Shown: positions 41,660 to 50,901, counted from the first letter of the stretch. The stretch: DNA of 64,000 nucleotides from Burkholderia sp. Bp8963 (GCF_003854275.1 NZ_QTQP01000035.1:1-64000); one strand, 5' to 3'. The notes: generated from the letters alone by a model not told the origin. Numbers and translations: made by a program.

Positions 41660-42784
41660 ATGAAGATCAAGGAATTCGGCGTTGAGCGCTGGATGGATCT
41701 CTACGAAAATCATTGCACGTACAACCTCGCGGAGACCTGTGTCGAATCTCTGACAGTCGATCAACTGCTCACGATGACAGGCCGCCAGGAAACCGTGCTC
41801 GACGACCTGCGTCCGATGAAGCTGACATATGGCGTGATCGAAGGCACGCAGCGCCTGCGCGAGGCGATCGCCGGTACGTACTTGCGGCAATCGGCATCGA
41901 ATGTCATCGTCACGCACGGCGCGATCGGTGGAAACGCGCTCATCTACGAAACGCTCGTTGAGCCCGGCGATACCGTCGTGTCGGTACTGCCGACCTACCA
42001 GCAGCACTATTCGATTCCCGAGAGCTACGGCGCGAACGTCAAGATCCTCAAGCTTCGCGAAGAAAACCAATTTTTGCCGGATCTCGACGAACTCGAATCG
42101 CTCGTCGATGATAAGACACGTCTCATCGCGATCAACAACCCGAACAATCCGACCGGGTCGCTGATGGACGAAGCATTCCTCGAGAAGATTGTCGAGATCG
42201 CAAGGCGCTGCGACGCATATGTTCTCTGCGACGAAGTTTATCGTGGGACCGACCAGGTCGGCAGCGGCTACAGCGCGTCGATTGCAGACCTCTACGAGCG
42301 CGGCATCAGCACCGCAAGTATGTCGAAGACTTACTCCCTCGCAGGGCTACGTCTAGGCTGGATTGCCGGACCGGTCGAGTTGATTCACGCAGTCAGCGTA
42401 CATCGCGACTACAACACGATCAGCGTCGGCATGATTGACGACTACTTTGCGACGCTCGCGCTTGAGCATCGCGACGCGATCTTGAAACGCAATCACGACA
42501 TCGTACGCACCAATCTCGCGATTCTGAGCGCATGGGTCGAACGCGAGCCGACGATCTCGTGGGTCAAGCCCAAGTCTGGGACGACGGCGCTACTCAAGTA
42601 CGCGTTCGACATGCCGTCGCGTGAATTCTGCACGGAACTGCTCGAGGCGACGGGTGTGATGTTTACGCCGGGTAGCGCGCTCGACATGGAGGGTTACGTA
42701 CGAATCGGGTATGCGAACAGCCGCACTGTTCTGGAGGACGGGCTCACGCGCGTGTCCGACTTCCTGCGAAGCAAAGTCAGCTGA
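41660..42784 (+). CDS. PLP-dependent aminotransferase, class I/II fold
   Basis: 374 aa. AAGGA at 41649-41653 favours the ATG at 41660 over the ATG at 41654. The family pattern is clear: YGVIEGTQRLREAIAGTY, NPNNPTGSLM, CDEVYRG, and the PLP lysine in SMSKTYSLAGLRLGW, then LKYAFDMPSREF and the terminal GYVRIGYANSR. The N-terminus (FGVERWMDLYENHCTYNLAE) is characteristic of a subgroup related to capreomycidine-synthase-like enzymes, but the substrate cannot be assigned. It follows the binding protein by 83 bases and may be transcribed with it, consistent with uptake and transamination of a basic or hydroxy amino acid. Confidence 0.88.
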   Translation: MKIKEFGVERWMDLYENHCTYNLAETCVESLTVDQLLTMTGRQETVLDDLRPMKLTYGVIEGTQRLREAIAGTYLRQSASNVIVTHGAIGGNALIYETLVEPGDTVVSVLPTYQQHYSIPESYGANVKILKLREENQFLPDLDELESLVDDKTRLIAINNPNNPTGSLMDEAFLEKIVEIARRCDAYVLCDEVYRGTDQVGSGYSASIADLYERGISTASMSKTYSLAGLRLGWIAGPVELIHAVSVHRDYNTISVGMIDDYFATLALEHRDAILKRNHDIVRTNLAILSAWVEREPTISWVKPKSGTTALLKYAFDMPSREFCTELLEATGVMFTPGSALDMEGYVRIGYANSRTVLEDGLTRVSDFLRSKVS

Positions 42785-42896
42785 TTCTCTTCGGATAGTC
42801 ATTCGGGGCGGCCCGTGGCCGCCTCGACCGAATGCCACACCGCGGAGCAACGTGACGTCCGCGCCGGCCTGCGATGCAACGCATTAATGCACGTCA

Positions 42897-43235
42897 CGCG
42901 TCTTCGCGCATTTGCCTCAAATCGGCCGCTTCCGAAATCAGGCGACGGATTGCCGTGCCGACACCGGAAATCAGGCTCCCTCCCCCAACCGACGCAAACA
43001 CCGCGTCGAGCTTCACGGGCGATGTCGTGCTCGCCGCGTAGACTGTGACCGGCACGCCCGCGAGCTTGCGCGCAAGTGCCACGCCCTGACCGTGGTTCCC
43101 GCTCGACACCGTCAGAACTCCGTTTCACCGCGTCTTCGGATCGAGCATCCGCACCTTGTTCGTGGCACCGCGAAGCTTGAACGAACCGGTAAGTTGCAGG
43201 TGTTCGCACTTCAGATACACCAGACAAATCTTCTG
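42897..43235 (-). pseudogene. Relic of a threonine/serine dehydratase-family gene
   Basis: One minus-strand frame reads VYLKCEHLQLTGSFKLRGAT, NKVRMLDPKTR, a TGA stop, then NGVLTVSSGNHGQGVALARK, LAGVPVTVY, SPVKLDAVFASVGGGSLISG and VGTAIRRL. The PLP-lysine motif (SFKLRGA) and the SSGNHGQG and GGGSLISG loops identify fold-type II dehydratases. A nonsense codon, a large internal deletion between PVKLDA and VGGGSLISG, and the missing N- and C-terminal parts show that it is dead. EutB- and BhcB-type dehydratases belong to this family. Confidence 0.65.
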
Positions 43236-43943
43236 TCACCCTTCACCTCTCAGATCTTTCAGGTAGTTAAAAATCGTTGCGCGAGCTAATGCAAGGACCT
43301 TTGCGACATAGTTCGCAGCACTCTTTCCATTGAACGCGCCTTCCGCGTACAGGGCGGCAACCAACTCGCGCTTATGTTCCCGTGTAAGCATCGACAACGT
43401 GAGCTTACGTTCCTGCAACCAGTGATCGAGGAAGACATTCACACGATCCTGCCAATCGTCACGGAACAGCTTCTCCGGTTGAGGTTGCAGCACCGCACTC
43501 GACAGCAACAGTTCGAGCGCCTGCTTCGCCTGGTCGAGAGCCGCCAGGTGAAAGTTGATACACATGACCCCGATTGGCTCGCCCGCTTCAGTCCGCAATA
43601 CACCCGTGATCGAGCGGATCTTGCGACCGTCCCAGCCAAGCTTTTCGTACGGGCCGATCACGTTTTCCTGCGCGTCAAAGCCGATTTCCTCGAGCGCCGA
43701 ATCGTCACCGATCTCCCGTTTGGACAGATTGTTCGCGACATAAGCGACTGTTTGGGTCGCGAGGTCGTGCAGTACGACTTCTGTATAAGGCTGGAAAAGC
43801 TGCGCGATCGCATCGGCAACTACGCGGTACGGGGCAATCTCCCCCGTACCCGCCGGCCGCCTACTACTCCTTGCTACGCTCGACTTTGTCCGACCGTTTG
43901 CCTTGCCAGTGGAGTCGTTTGCGGGGGTTTGTGCTCTGCTCAT
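43236..43943 (-). CDS. YheO/DauR-type transcriptional regulator
   Basis: 235 aa. An N-terminal Ser/Lys/Arg-rich tail is followed by a PAS-like domain (PYRVVADAIAQLFQPYTEVV, NLSKREIGDDSALEEIG, EAGEPIGVMCINFHLAALDQ). A C-terminal helix-turn-helix follows (LVAALYAEGAFNGKSAANYV, ALARATIFNYLKDLRG). This is the architecture of DauR, the repressor of D-arginine catabolism, and of YheO. It probably senses an amino acid and controls the adjacent amino-acid genes, either the divergent or the decayed ones. The gene is intact even though its minus-strand neighbours on both sides, the dehydratase and the second binding protein, are broken. Confidence 0.85.
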   Translation of the reverse strand: MSRAQTPANDSTGKANGRTKSSVARSSRRPAGTGEIAPYRVVADAIAQLFQPYTEVVLHDLATQTVAYVANNLSKREIGDDSALEEIGFDAQENVIGPYEKLGWDGRKIRSITGVLRTEAGEPIGVMCINFHLAALDQAKQALELLLSSAVLQPQPEKLFRDDWQDRVNVFLDHWLQERKLTLSMLTREHKRELVAALYAEGAFNGKSAANYVAKVLALARATIFNYLKDLRGEG

Positions 43944-43995
43944 GTCTTTTTTTCCAAATCGGCGCAGACCTGACGCGGTACACGTCCATCGCCGT

Positions 43996-44580
43996 TCAAT
44001 GCACGGCCAGGTCCACGGTAAAGTACTTTTTCAGAAGCTGCTGATAGGTGCTGTTGCGTTTGAGTTCGGCAAATGCACCATTGAGCGCCTCGCGGAGTTG
44101 GTTGTCGCCCTTGCGCACGGCAATACCGACACCCGTACCGATAATTTTCGCATCATTGACGGGATTGCCAGCGAATGCGAAGTCCTTTCCGTTCGGCTTG
44201 CTCAGGAAGCCGAGACTCACCGCCGTCGATTCCACAAACGTTGCATCGATACGGCCGGTAACGAGGTCCGCGTACGCCTCGTCTTAGGTCTGATAGCTCT
44301 GGACGTTCACATTCTTCGACGCCCACATTTGTTTGGCAAATTGTTCCTGAATCGAGCCCTGCAGGGCGCCCACACTATGTCCCCCGAGGGACTCTGGCGT
44401 CGGCAGCAGCTTGCTACCCTTGCGGGCGACAAGCTGAGCCGGAGTCAGATACAACGGCTCCGTGAAATCCACTTGTTCGGCGCGTTTCGAGCTGATGTTC
44501 ATTGCCGAGTCGATTGCACCGAATTTGCGAGCCTGCAATCGAGAGAGCAGGCCGTCGAAAGAGTTCACGTCGAGCAGCGC
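43996..44580 (-). pseudogene. Broken amino-acid substrate-binding protein gene
   Basis: A second SBP family 3 gene, paralogous to the one at 40794. Its remains read VNSFDGLLSRLQARKFGAID, SAMNISSKRAEQVDFTEPLY, ESLGGHSVGALQGSIQEQFA and SYQT, then a TAA at 44284-44286. The same frame continues with DEAYADLVTGRIDATFVEST and LNGAFAELKRNSTYQQLLKK. The nonsense codon splits the second lobe. The N-terminal part with the signal peptide is lost where IS91-type sequence begins at about 44583. A short product might be made from an internal start at 44235, but it would lack the first lobe. Confidence 0.7.
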
Positions 44581-44582
44581 GA

Positions 44583-44733
44583 CGCCTGCGGACACCAGCG
44601 TATCGCGTACAACTCCTGCCGCAACCGGCACTGTCCGAAGTGCCAGTCGCTCGCCCCGGCCCGCTGGCTCGACGAACGCCAGGCGGACCTGTTGCCCGTT
44701 CCGTACTTCCACGTGGTCTTCACCGTACCGTAA
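44583..44733 (+). mobile_element. Fragment of an IS91-family transposase
   Basis: The plus strand encodes ACGHQRIAYNSCRNRHCPKC followed by QSLAPARWLDERQADLLPVP and YFHVVFTVP, then a stop. This is the N-terminal zinc-binding domain of IS91-type (rolling-circle) transposases, with cysteines in CGH and CRNRHCPKC. The catalytic tyrosine domain is missing, and the frame upstream is antisense to the binding-protein relic. The IS end coincides with the truncation of that gene, so the insertion or its later deletion probably inactivated it. Confidence 0.75.
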
Positions 44734-44882
44734 CAGATCGCGGCGATCGCGTTCTAGGGTCTGTTCATTGTTCCAATCACGTTGGCCACCTTGAGTTTCA
44801 TCATCCGCCGCGCTACATTGCCGCTCGCAGAATTCCGCACGGACTCCTGCGCACCCTGTAACGCGTACGTAAGGAATCCCCG

Positions 44883-46778
44883 ATGGAGCAACAGGCGGAA
44901 AGCAACGACGACATTCCCGGCAGCCCGGCCGGCCGCGACGCACTCGCGCCGGTCGCAGGGGCCGCCGCGTTGCTTGTTGCCGCGCTCGGCACGCTGGGCG
45001 CCGTCGACATCCTGCCTGCCGACCTGCGCTGGTGCGCACCGCTTGCCAGCGCATGGTGCAACGTGCTCGTCGTCGCGATCGGCGTGCTGCTCGCCGGCCG
45101 CGCACGCCGCCATCCCCCGGAAGGATCGGCAGCCACGCTGCTCGGCGACTGGCTGCGCAATGCGTTCAGCCGCAAGCGGGAGCCGGAGTACGACGACAAC
45201 CCGTGGCCGGCGATTGCCGCGGCGATCGATTGGCGGCCGTGGGCCGTCACCGCTGGTGGCGCGCTCTCCGTCGCGCTTGCCGCGCTTGCGTGGCAGCCGC
45301 CGTCGCCCGTCATGCTGGTTCGCGCGATGGCTGCGCCCGAACCCACGCTCGCGGCCAGCGCCGCCTGCATCGTGCTTGCCTTTCTCACGCTCGTCGCCGA
45401 ACGCCATCATGCGGCAGCCGCCAGCGGTTCGGCGGTTTCCGCGTCGCTCACGCGGGTGCTGCGCGTCGCGCTCGTCACCGCGCTCGCAGGTGCGCTGGCC
45501 GGCGCATGGTTCGCATTCCAGCATCGCACGGCGGACTGGCTCGTGCATGCGATCGCGCTGTTCAACGCAGCCGTCGCCGCCGAACTGGCCCTGCGCGGCG
45601 TGCTGTCATGGTTTGCGGTGCCGCGCGGTGCGGTTGTACCGACCAGCGCGATCGCCGGGCTGCTGAGCCGGCGCCCGTCGCCGATCGCATCGCTCGGCGC
45701 CGAACTGCGCCATCGCTACGGCATCGACCTGCGGCAGAGCTGGGGCTGGCGCAGCTTCGTGCGGCTGCTGCCTGCAGCACTCGCCGCCACCGTCGCCTGC
45801 GCGTGGCTGCTCACCGCCGTCGTCGTGCTGAACCCGGAGCAGCGCGCGGTGTATGAACGGTTCGGCGCGCCGGCCGCGGTCTGGCAGCCGGGCCTGCACG
45901 TCGGTCTGCCCTGGCCGTTCGGGCGCGCGCGCATCGTCGACAACGGCGCGGTGCACCAGGTCGCGATCGCGGGTAGCGCGAACGACGGCGGCGCCGATAC
46001 GTCGCCGGTGCTTGCCGACGGCCCGACGCCCGAACGCCTCGACCGTCTGTGGGATGTGCCGCATCCGTGGGAAACCACCCAGGTGATCGCCGGCGCGAAC
46101 GGCGACCGCCAGAACTTCCAGATCGTCAACGCCGACGTGCGGGTCGACTACCGTCTCGGCCCGACCGATGCCGATGCGCGCGCGGCGCTCTATCGCACGA
46201 TCGACCCGGAAAGCACGGTGCGCACAAGCGCCAATCGCGCACTTGTGCACTACCTCGCGTCGCATACGCTCGAATCGCTGCTCGAAACGAATCAGGCCGC
46301 GATGGCCGATCAGTTGAAGCGCGCGATCCAGCAGCAGCTCGACCGCTTGCAAAGCGGCGTTGAAGTGATTGCGGTCGTGATCGAGAGCGTGCATCCACCG
46401 ACCGGTGCGGCCGCCGCCTTCCACGACGTACAGGCTGCGCAGATCCGCGCACAGGGCAGCGTCGCGCAGGCGCGCGGTTTCGCGGCCGGCCTGCTCGGCA
46501 ACGCGCAGCAGCAGGCGCTCGAACGGGTCGCACACGCTGAAGCACAGGCCGGCGACACGGTGTCGTCGGCGCGCGTGCAACAGATCGATTTCGACGCCGA
46601 CCTGGTCGCGTACCGGCTCGGCGGCCCCGCGTTTCCGTTCGAGTATTACCTCGACCGGCTGCAACGCGGCCTGCGCAACGCGCGCATGACGATCATCGAC
46701 GACCGGCTGGCCGACGGCACGCGGGCGACCGTCGATCTTCGCAATACACCCGCCGGCGATCTGGCCGGCATCCATTGA
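44883..46778 (+). CDS. Membrane protein with SPFH domain (HflK-like), first gene of SPFH/P-type ATPase operon
   Basis: 631 aa. The N-terminal 310 residues contain six or more hydrophobic segments (e.g. VAGAAALLVAALGTLGAVDI, AACIVLAFLTLVAERHHAAA, ALAATVACAWLLTAVVVLNP). They are followed by an SPFH/band 7 domain opening EQRAVYERFGAPAAVWQPGL and HVGLPWPFGRARIVD. Later come VRVDYRLGPTDADARAALYR and a helical stalk AEAQAGDTVSSARVQQIDFD. HflK normally has one membrane span, so this is an enlarged variant. GGAA about seven bases upstream serves the ATG at 44883. It probably assembles with the next two SPFH proteins into a membrane microdomain around the P-type ATPase encoded last. Confidence 0.85.
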   Translation: MEQQAESNDDIPGSPAGRDALAPVAGAAALLVAALGTLGAVDILPADLRWCAPLASAWCNVLVVAIGVLLAGRARRHPPEGSAATLLGDWLRNAFSRKREPEYDDNPWPAIAAAIDWRPWAVTAGGALSVALAALAWQPPSPVMLVRAMAAPEPTLAASAACIVLAFLTLVAERHHAAAASGSAVSASLTRVLRVALVTALAGALAGAWFAFQHRTADWLVHAIALFNAAVAAELALRGVLSWFAVPRGAVVPTSAIAGLLSRRPSPIASLGAELRHRYGIDLRQSWGWRSFVRLLPAALAATVACAWLLTAVVVLNPEQRAVYERFGAPAAVWQPGLHVGLPWPFGRARIVDNGAVHQVAIAGSANDGGADTSPVLADGPTPERLDRLWDVPHPWETTQVIAGANGDRQNFQIVNADVRVDYRLGPTDADARAALYRTIDPESTVRTSANRALVHYLASHTLESLLETNQAAMADQLKRAIQQQLDRLQSGVEVIAVVIESVHPPTGAAAAFHDVQAAQIRAQGSVAQARGFAAGLLGNAQQQALERVAHAEAQAGDTVSSARVQQIDFDADLVAYRLGGPAFPFEYYLDRLQRGLRNARMTIIDDRLADGTRATVDLRNTPAGDLAGIH

Positions 46779-46871
46779 CATGTCGCGGCGATTTCCGCGC
46801 GGAAGGCGCAACACGGCGGCAGGCCGTTTTGCCGCACCGCATACGGGCGACGCTGCACTTGGGGCGACATC

Positions 46872-47912
46872 GTGAGTCTGTTTCATTCGCACGCGCATGA
46901 TCATGCGCACCACGGCCATAGCCACGACCACCACCACGCGCATCACGGCGCGCCGCAGCCGCCCGGCGCGTTCCGCCTGCGCGTCGCCATCGCGCTGCTG
47001 TGCGTGCTCGTCGCGCTCGTGGTCGCGAGCTTCGTGCAGGTACGTGCCGGCGAGGCCTCGGTGATCACGCGCTTCGGGCGGCCCGTGCGGGTGCTGCTCG
47101 AACCCGGGCTCGCGTGGCGCCTGCCTGCGCCGATCGATGCGGTGACGCCCGTCGACCTGCGCCTGCACACCACGTCGAGCGGCCTGCAGGACGTCGGCAC
47201 GCGCGACGGGCTGCGCATCATCGTCGAGGCCTACGTCGCGTGGCGCGTGCCGGCCGATGCGCGCGACATCGGGCGCTTCATGCGTGCGGTCGGCAACGAG
47301 CCGGACGAAGCGGCGCGGCAGATCCGCTCGCTCGTCGGCTCCGCGCTGCAGACGACGTCCGCCGGGTACGATCTCGCGTCGCTCGTGAACACCGATCCGG
47401 CCCAGGTGAAGATCGGCGAATTCGAGGACACGCTGCGCCGGCAGATCGACGCGCAGCTCTATGCGGCTTACGGCGTGCGCGTCGCCCAGGTCGGGCTCGA
47501 ACGGCTCACGTTGCCGGCCGTCACGCTCGCCGCGACGGTCGACCGGATGAGCGCCGAACGCGACACCGTGGCCGCGCAGCGTACCGCGGACGGCAATCGC
47601 GAGGCCGCGCAGATCCGCTCGGACGCCGAGCGCGACGCACGCATCGCGCTGGCCGATGCGAACGTGAAAGCGGCCGGTATCGAAGCGCAATCGCGCAAGG
47701 ACGCGGCCGACATCTACGGCAAGAGCTATGTGGGCAACCCGCACCTGTACACGATGCTGCGTTCGCTCGACACGCTGAACGCGGTGGTCGGCACCAATAC
47801 GAACCTGATCCTGCGCACCGACGCCGCGCCGTTCCGCGTGCTCGTGCAGGGCCCGGCCGATGCGCCGGGGCAGGCCGCGCCGGCGCCCAAAGCGCACAAG
47901 GCCGCGCGATGA
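46872..47912 (+). CDS. SPFH protein (HflC-like) with histidine-rich N-terminus
   Basis: 346 aa with a GTG start at 46872. Residues 4-27 are almost half histidine (FHSHAHDHAHHGHSHDHHHA), a classic metal-binding tail of the kind seen in zinc and nickel proteins. One membrane span follows (VAIALLCVLVALVVASFVQV), then a band 7 domain (ASVITRFGRPVRVLLEPGLA, GLRIIVEAYVAWRVPADARD, PAVTLAATVDRMSAERDTVA). The C-terminal helix has AQIRSDAERDARIALADANV. It resembles HflC, but the His tail is unusual for that family and fits the downstream metal-type ATPase. Its stop overlaps the next start (ATGA). Confidence 0.88.
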   Translation: MSLFHSHAHDHAHHGHSHDHHHAHHGAPQPPGAFRLRVAIALLCVLVALVVASFVQVRAGEASVITRFGRPVRVLLEPGLAWRLPAPIDAVTPVDLRLHTTSSGLQDVGTRDGLRIIVEAYVAWRVPADARDIGRFMRAVGNEPDEAARQIRSLVGSALQTTSAGYDLASLVNTDPAQVKIGEFEDTLRRQIDAQLYAAYGVRVAQVGLERLTLPAVTLAATVDRMSAERDTVAAQRTADGNREAAQIRSDAERDARIALADANVKAAGIEAQSRKDAADIYGKSYVGNPHLYTMLRSLDTLNAVVGTNTNLILRTDAAPFRVLVQGPADAPGQAAPAPKAHKAAR

Positions 47913-48952
47913 CCGAGCCGTCCGCACCGCCGCTCGGGCCGGGCGCGCAGGCCGTGCGCCTGTCGTTCTGGTTCGTCGCCGCGCTCGCGGTGCTCGCTGC
48001 ATGCGCGTGGGCCGGCTCGAACATCCGGCGGATTCCGGCGGACAGCCGCGCGGTCGTGATGCGTTTCGGCGCGCTCGTGCGCACCCAGGACGCCGGGCTC
48101 GTGATCGCATGGCCGCAGCCGTTCGAATCGGTCCTGCTCGTGCCGGGCGCCGCGCGCGTGCTCGAGCAGCGGATCCGCTCGCTCGACCGCGATCCGCGGG
48201 CGCTCGCGCCATCCGCGCAGGGTGTCGCGCGATTGCCCGACGCGCTCGCCGGTTCCGGCTACGTGCTGACGGGCGACGGTGGCGCGGTCGCGTTGAGCGC
48301 GGTGCTCTATTACAGGGTCAGCGATCCGTACGCGTATGTGCTGCAGCAGGACCGTCTCGACGCAGCGCTCGAACGGATCGTGTCCGCATCGGCCGTCGAG
48401 GTCGCGGCGACCCGCGATCTCGACGCGATCCTGGTCGCGCGGCCCGAGCAACTGGCCGCCGACCGGCAGATGGCCGCACGCCGCGAACGATTGCGCGGCG
48501 ATCTCGCCGACGCGATTGCACGGCACCTGCGCGCACTCGACACGGCGCACGCGGGGCTCGGCGTCGAAGTCGCGCGCGTCGACGTGCAGCCCGCGTTTCC
48601 CGGTGCGGCCGCCGGCGCGTTCAACGCGGTGCTGACGTCGCTGCAGGTCGCCGAGCGGACCATCGCGGAAGCACGCACCGCCGCCGAACAGCGGCGGCAG
48701 GACGCACAGCAGGATGCCGACCGGATCGTGCAGGACGCGCAGGCCCACGCGGCGGAACGCGTCGCAATTGCGCAGACCGACACGCTGGAAATCCGGCAAC
48801 TCGACGCGACGCTCCGCGAGAACGGCGATCCAGGGCTGCTGGCGCGGCTGTATCGCGATCGCGTACAGCGCGTGCTGTCGAAAGCCGGGCGCGTGACGAC
48901 GATCGATCCGCACGACACCTCGAACCTGATCCTGCCCGGAAACGCCCGATGA
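47909..48952 (+). CDS. SPFH protein (HflK-like), third of three
   Basis: 347 aa, starting at the ATG at 47909 which overlaps the previous stop. One N-terminal span (LSFWFVAALAVLAACAWAGS) precedes an SPFH domain (RAVVMRFGALVRTQDAGLVI, ALSAVLYYRVSDPYAYVLQQ). A long charged coiled coil follows (AERTIAEARTAAEQRRQDAQ), and the C-terminus is RVLSKAGRVTTIDP. It resembles HflK more than HflC. Its own stop overlaps the P-type ATPase start, so the four genes are translationally chained. The set of three SPFH paralogues encoded together is uncommon outside such ATPase clusters. Confidence 0.87.
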   Translation: MTEPSAPPLGPGAQAVRLSFWFVAALAVLAACAWAGSNIRRIPADSRAVVMRFGALVRTQDAGLVIAWPQPFESVLLVPGAARVLEQRIRSLDRDPRALAPSAQGVARLPDALAGSGYVLTGDGGAVALSAVLYYRVSDPYAYVLQQDRLDAALERIVSASAVEVAATRDLDAILVARPEQLAADRQMAARRERLRGDLADAIARHLRALDTAHAGLGVEVARVDVQPAFPGAAAGAFNAVLTSLQVAERTIAEARTAAEQRRQDAQQDADRIVQDAQAHAAERVAIAQTDTLEIRQLDATLRENGDPGLLARLYRDRVQRVLSKAGRVTTIDPHDTSNLILPGNAR

Positions 48953-50901
48953 ATTCGCTCGCCGAACCCGCCACGCAGCCGGACGCCGCTCCCGCCAGCA
49001 CGACGGCCTACGCGCTGTCCTCCAACGAGCGTCGCACGATCACGCGGCAGATCGCGCTGGCGCTGCTTGCGGGCGGCCTGCTCGTGCTGTCGTTCGCGTG
49101 GCGCATGCTGTCGGGCGGCGGAGAAACGCTCGCGCAACTCCTCGCCGCGCTCGCATCGCTGATCGTCGCGGGGCCGGTGTTTGCGAGTGCGTGGCACAGC
49201 CTGCGCGCGCCGAGCCTGCATGGCGTGACCGATCGCCTGATCGCGCTCGCGATGCTGGCCGCGTGGGCGATCGGCGACATGACGACGGCCGCGCTGCTGC
49301 CGATCGTGATGACGTTCGGCCATGCGCTCGAAGAGCGCAGCGTGCTCGGCTCGCAGGAAGCGATCCGCGCGCTCGGCCGGCTGACGGCTGGCCGCGTGCG
49401 CCGCATCGGCACCGACGGCAGCGTCGTCGACGTTGCGTACGACGCACTGCGTGCGGGCGACCGCATCGAAGTAGTGGCTGGCGCGCGCATTCCGGTCGAC
49501 GGCGTCGTATTCGCGGGCACATCGAGCGTCGACAACGGGCCGATCACCGGCGAATCCGTACCGCACGACGTCGATGCAGGCAGCGCCGTGTATGGCGGCG
49601 CGTTGAATCTCGATGGCGTACTGCGCATCGACGTCACTCACACCGGCAAGGATTCGACGCTCGGCAAGATCATCGCGCTGATGCAGCACGCGGAACAGGC
49701 GAAACCGCCCGTCACGCAGGTGCTCGAGCGGCACATGGGCGCGTATCTCGCGCTCGTCCTGCTGATCGCGGCGATCGTCTGGTTCACGTCCGCGAATGCA
49801 TCGGCGATGCTCGCGGTCATCGTGGCCGCGTGCCCGTGTGCGCTGGTGCTCGCCGCGCCGTCCACGGCCATTGCCGGGATCGCGGTCGGCGCGCGGCACG
49901 GCATCCTGTTTCGCAATGCCGCGTTCCTCGACAAGATCGCCGAGGCCGATTCGCTCGTGATCGACAAGACCGGCACGCTCACCCGCGGGGAATTGCAGGT
50001 CCGGCAGGTGTGGCTGCAGCCCGGCGTCGACGGCGCGCAGGCGCGTGCGCTGGCCGCGCGGCTCGGCGAAAGCAGCGCGCACCCGGCGAGCCGCGCGCTC
50101 GTCCGCGATGCCGCCGCGTCCGGCCTCACCGGTGCTGCCGTTGCGCCGTTCGAACGCACGCGGGAATTGCGCGGGCTCGGCGTCGTCGCCGACACGCCGG
50201 ACGGCACGGCGGTACTCGGCCGGCCCGCGCTGCTCGCCGACCATGCCGGTAACTTGCCGTCAACCCCGGAAGGATTCGACGGGCCGCTGGTCGGCCTCGG
50301 GCTCGACGGGCGGCTGCTCGCGTGGTTCGGCTTCGCCGATACGCTGCGGCCCGACGCGCGCGAAGCGCTCGCCGATCTGCGGACGCTGGGCCTTGCGCGG
50401 CAGACGCTGCTGACGGGCGACCTCGAGCGCGTCGCCAGCAAGGTCGCGGCCGAGACGGGCATCGAGACGGTGGTCGCGCAGGCGCTGCCGCACGACAAGC
50501 TCGATTACGTGATGCGCGAGATCGGCGCGGGCCTGCATCCGCTCGTTGTCGGCGACGGGCTGAACGACGTGCTGGCGATCAAGGCCGGCTCGACGAGCAT
50601 CGCGATGGGCGAGCGCGGCATCGACATTGCGATCGCGTCGGCCGACGTCGTGCTGCTGGGCGACGACCTGCGGCGGATTCCGACCTGCATCCGCCTCGGT
50701 CGGCACTGCCGGCGCACGGCGACGACCAATGCGGCGATCGGCCTCGCGTGGACGCTCGCGGTGATCGCGCTGGCCGCGACCGGCGTGCTCGGCGCGGTGT
50801 GGGCGGCGATCCTGCACAACGTCGGCACGTTCATCGTGATTGCCAACGCTGGCCGTCTGCTGCGGATCGACGACTCCCCCCGCTCGGCGCTCGCTCCTTA
50901 G
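48949..50901 (+). CDS. P1B-type heavy-metal-like transporting ATPase
   Basis: 650 aa, ATG at 48949 overlapping the previous stop. All P-type motifs are present: TGES at 200-203, the membrane metal site ACPCAL (CPC at 295-297), the phosphorylation site DKTGT at 339-343, SSAHPASRAL (the HP motif of P1B ATPases) and GDGLNDV. The CPC motif predicts Cu(I), Ag(I), Zn(II), Cd(II) or Pb(II). There is no N-terminal heavy-metal-associated domain; the His-rich tail of the second SPFH protein may substitute for it. Only seven or so membrane spans are visible, slightly fewer than typical. Its coupling to three SPFH genes suggests a scaffolded pump. Confidence 0.92.
   Translation: MNSLAEPATQPDAAPASTTAYALSSNERRTITRQIALALLAGGLLVLSFAWRMLSGGGETLAQLLAALASLIVAGPVFASAWHSLRAPSLHGVTDRLIALAMLAAWAIGDMTTAALLPIVMTFGHALEERSVLGSQEAIRALGRLTAGRVRRIGTDGSVVDVAYDALRAGDRIEVVAGARIPVDGVVFAGTSSVDNGPITGESVPHDVDAGSAVYGGALNLDGVLRIDVTHTGKDSTLGKIIALMQHAEQAKPPVTQVLERHMGAYLALVLLIAAIVWFTSANASAMLAVIVAACPCALVLAAPSTAIAGIAVGARHGILFRNAAFLDKIAEADSLVIDKTGTLTRGELQVRQVWLQPGVDGAQARALAARLGESSAHPASRALVRDAAASGLTGAAVAPFERTRELRGLGVVADTPDGTAVLGRPALLADHAGNLPSTPEGFDGPLVGLGLDGRLLAWFGFADTLRPDAREALADLRTLGLARQTLLTGDLERVASKVAAETGIETVVAQALPHDKLDYVMREIGAGLHPLVVGDGLNDVLAIKAGSTSIAMGERGIDIAIASADVVLLGDDLRRIPTCIRLGRHCRRTATTNAAIGLAWTLAVIALAATGVLGAVWAAILHNVGTFIVIANAGRLLRIDDSPRSALAP

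Noticed and set aside
37989..43943. A functional ectoine degradation cluster
   Set aside because: DoeA is not seen, and the EutB/EutC-like genes are broken fragments; the family assignments are too broad to name the substrate.
45606..48212. An 868-codon minus-strand open frame
   Set aside because: Antisense to the SPFH genes, whose domain motifs and overlapping starts are convincing.
47000..48952. A 650-codon plus-strand frame that would fuse to the third SPFH protein
   Set aside because: Its first 300 codons overlap the HflC-like gene in another frame and are Arg-rich noise; the true start is the ATG at 47909.
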